This document shows, one piece after another, positions 63,928 to 64,000 of a stretch of DNA of 64,000 nt. The notes below the pieces were generated by a model. It ran no database searches, was not told the origin of the DNA, and saw only the letters and a program-made list of their open reading frames with translations. Origin of the DNA: Pseudomonas pudica (GTDB taxonomy: Bacteria > Pseudomonadota > Gammaproteobacteria > Pseudomonadales > Pseudomonadaceae); NCBI RefSeq assembly GCF_015680405.1, contig NZ_JADLJS010000022.1, positions 20,718 through 84,717 of the forward strand. Direction: 5' to 3'. Position numbers and translations under genes: made by a program. How positions within the stretch are numbered: the stretch's first letter is position 1; every line of letters begins with the position of its first letter.

Positions 63928-64000
63928 CCGGCCCTATCGCCGGCAAGCCAGCTCCCACAGGTACTGCACAGGGTTCATATGCTGTGCAGTACCTGTGGGA
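63928..64000. repeat. REP pair, cgccggcaagccagctccca type, cut by window end
   Basis: The first arm (CCTATCGCCGGCAAGCCAGC) is complete; the second begins with ACCTGTGGGA at 63991 and runs off the window. Same core as the pairs at 6112 and 25935. Confidence 0.8.

Overview
The window is a stretch of core chromosome from a fluorescent-group Pseudomonas, most like P. putida. Four things point there. Coding GC is high with strong G/C third positions. The gene order matches the conserved Pseudomonas blocks dapC-glnD-map/rpsB-tsf-pyrH-frr-uppS-cdsA-dxr-rseP-bamA-skp-lpxD-fabZ-lpxA-lpxB-rnhB-dnaE-accA, surE-pcm-nlpD-rpoS-rsmZ-fdxA-mutS and recA-recX ... erdR-dgkA-finR/fpr. The small RNA RsmZ lies downstream of rpoS with a GacA box. 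Many P. putida-type REP pairs sit in the gene gaps. I see no prophage, insertion sequence, CRISPR array, rRNA or tRNA.

Layout. 1-2.6 kb: the tcdA-csdE-csdA group (cyclic t6A tRNA modification and sulfur transfer). 2.7-11 kb, mostly minus strand: lysine/peptidoglycan precursor genes (dapD, dapC), a Spx/ArsC-like protein, a Na+/H+ antiporter on the plus strand, glnD (nitrogen sensing) and map. 11.2-30.7 kb, plus strand: one long translation, isoprenoid, phospholipid, outer-membrane and lipid A supercluster from rpsB to lpxB, followed by rnhB, dnaE and accA. 30.8-37.5 kb: tilS, pyrG, kdsA, eno, ftsB, ispD. 37.6-40.6 kb: a LysR regulator divergent from the glutathione-dependent formaldehyde pathway (frmA/adhC, fghA). 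40.8-46.5 kb: ispF-truD-surE-pcm-nlpD-rpoS and the RsmZ sRNA. 46.5-49.6 kb: fdxA and mutS on the minus strand. 49.8-52.8 kb: a family 25 glycosyltransferase, a CinA-type deamidase, recA and recX. 52.9-57.9 kb: a LOG-family protein, a tiny ribbon-helix-helix protein, a QSregVF-family secreted protein, a DTW protein, ErdR, DgkA and FinR. 58-64 kb: fpr, sprT, a Yip1-family membrane protein, ttcA, a degenerate TAG-like protein, a DUF2069-wrbA-arsC operon and a thioredoxin-like lipoprotein.

How the genes work together. The supercluster couples translation (rpsB, tsf, frr), nucleotide supply (pyrH, pyrG) and envelope building: uppS/dxr/ispD/ispF for isoprenoid carrier, cdsA for phospholipid, bamA/skp/rseP for outer-membrane proteins, lpxD/A/B and kdsA for lipid A-Kdo, fabZ/accA for fatty acids. 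The rpoS block carries a likely PsrA box inside nlpD, a perfect palindrome beside the rpoS ribosome-binding site, and the Gac/Rsm regulator RNA RsmZ, so stationary-phase and post-transcriptional control sit together.

I found no clearly new multi-gene system. The least explained signals are small: interlocking inverted repeats upstream of the antiporter, mutually exclusive hairpins between lpxD and fabZ, an orphan ribbon-helix-helix ORF, a LysR-type dyad before the formaldehyde genes, and REP pairs that occur only at gene 3' ends. All identifications come from reading the sequence and remembered family knowledge; no database search was run.
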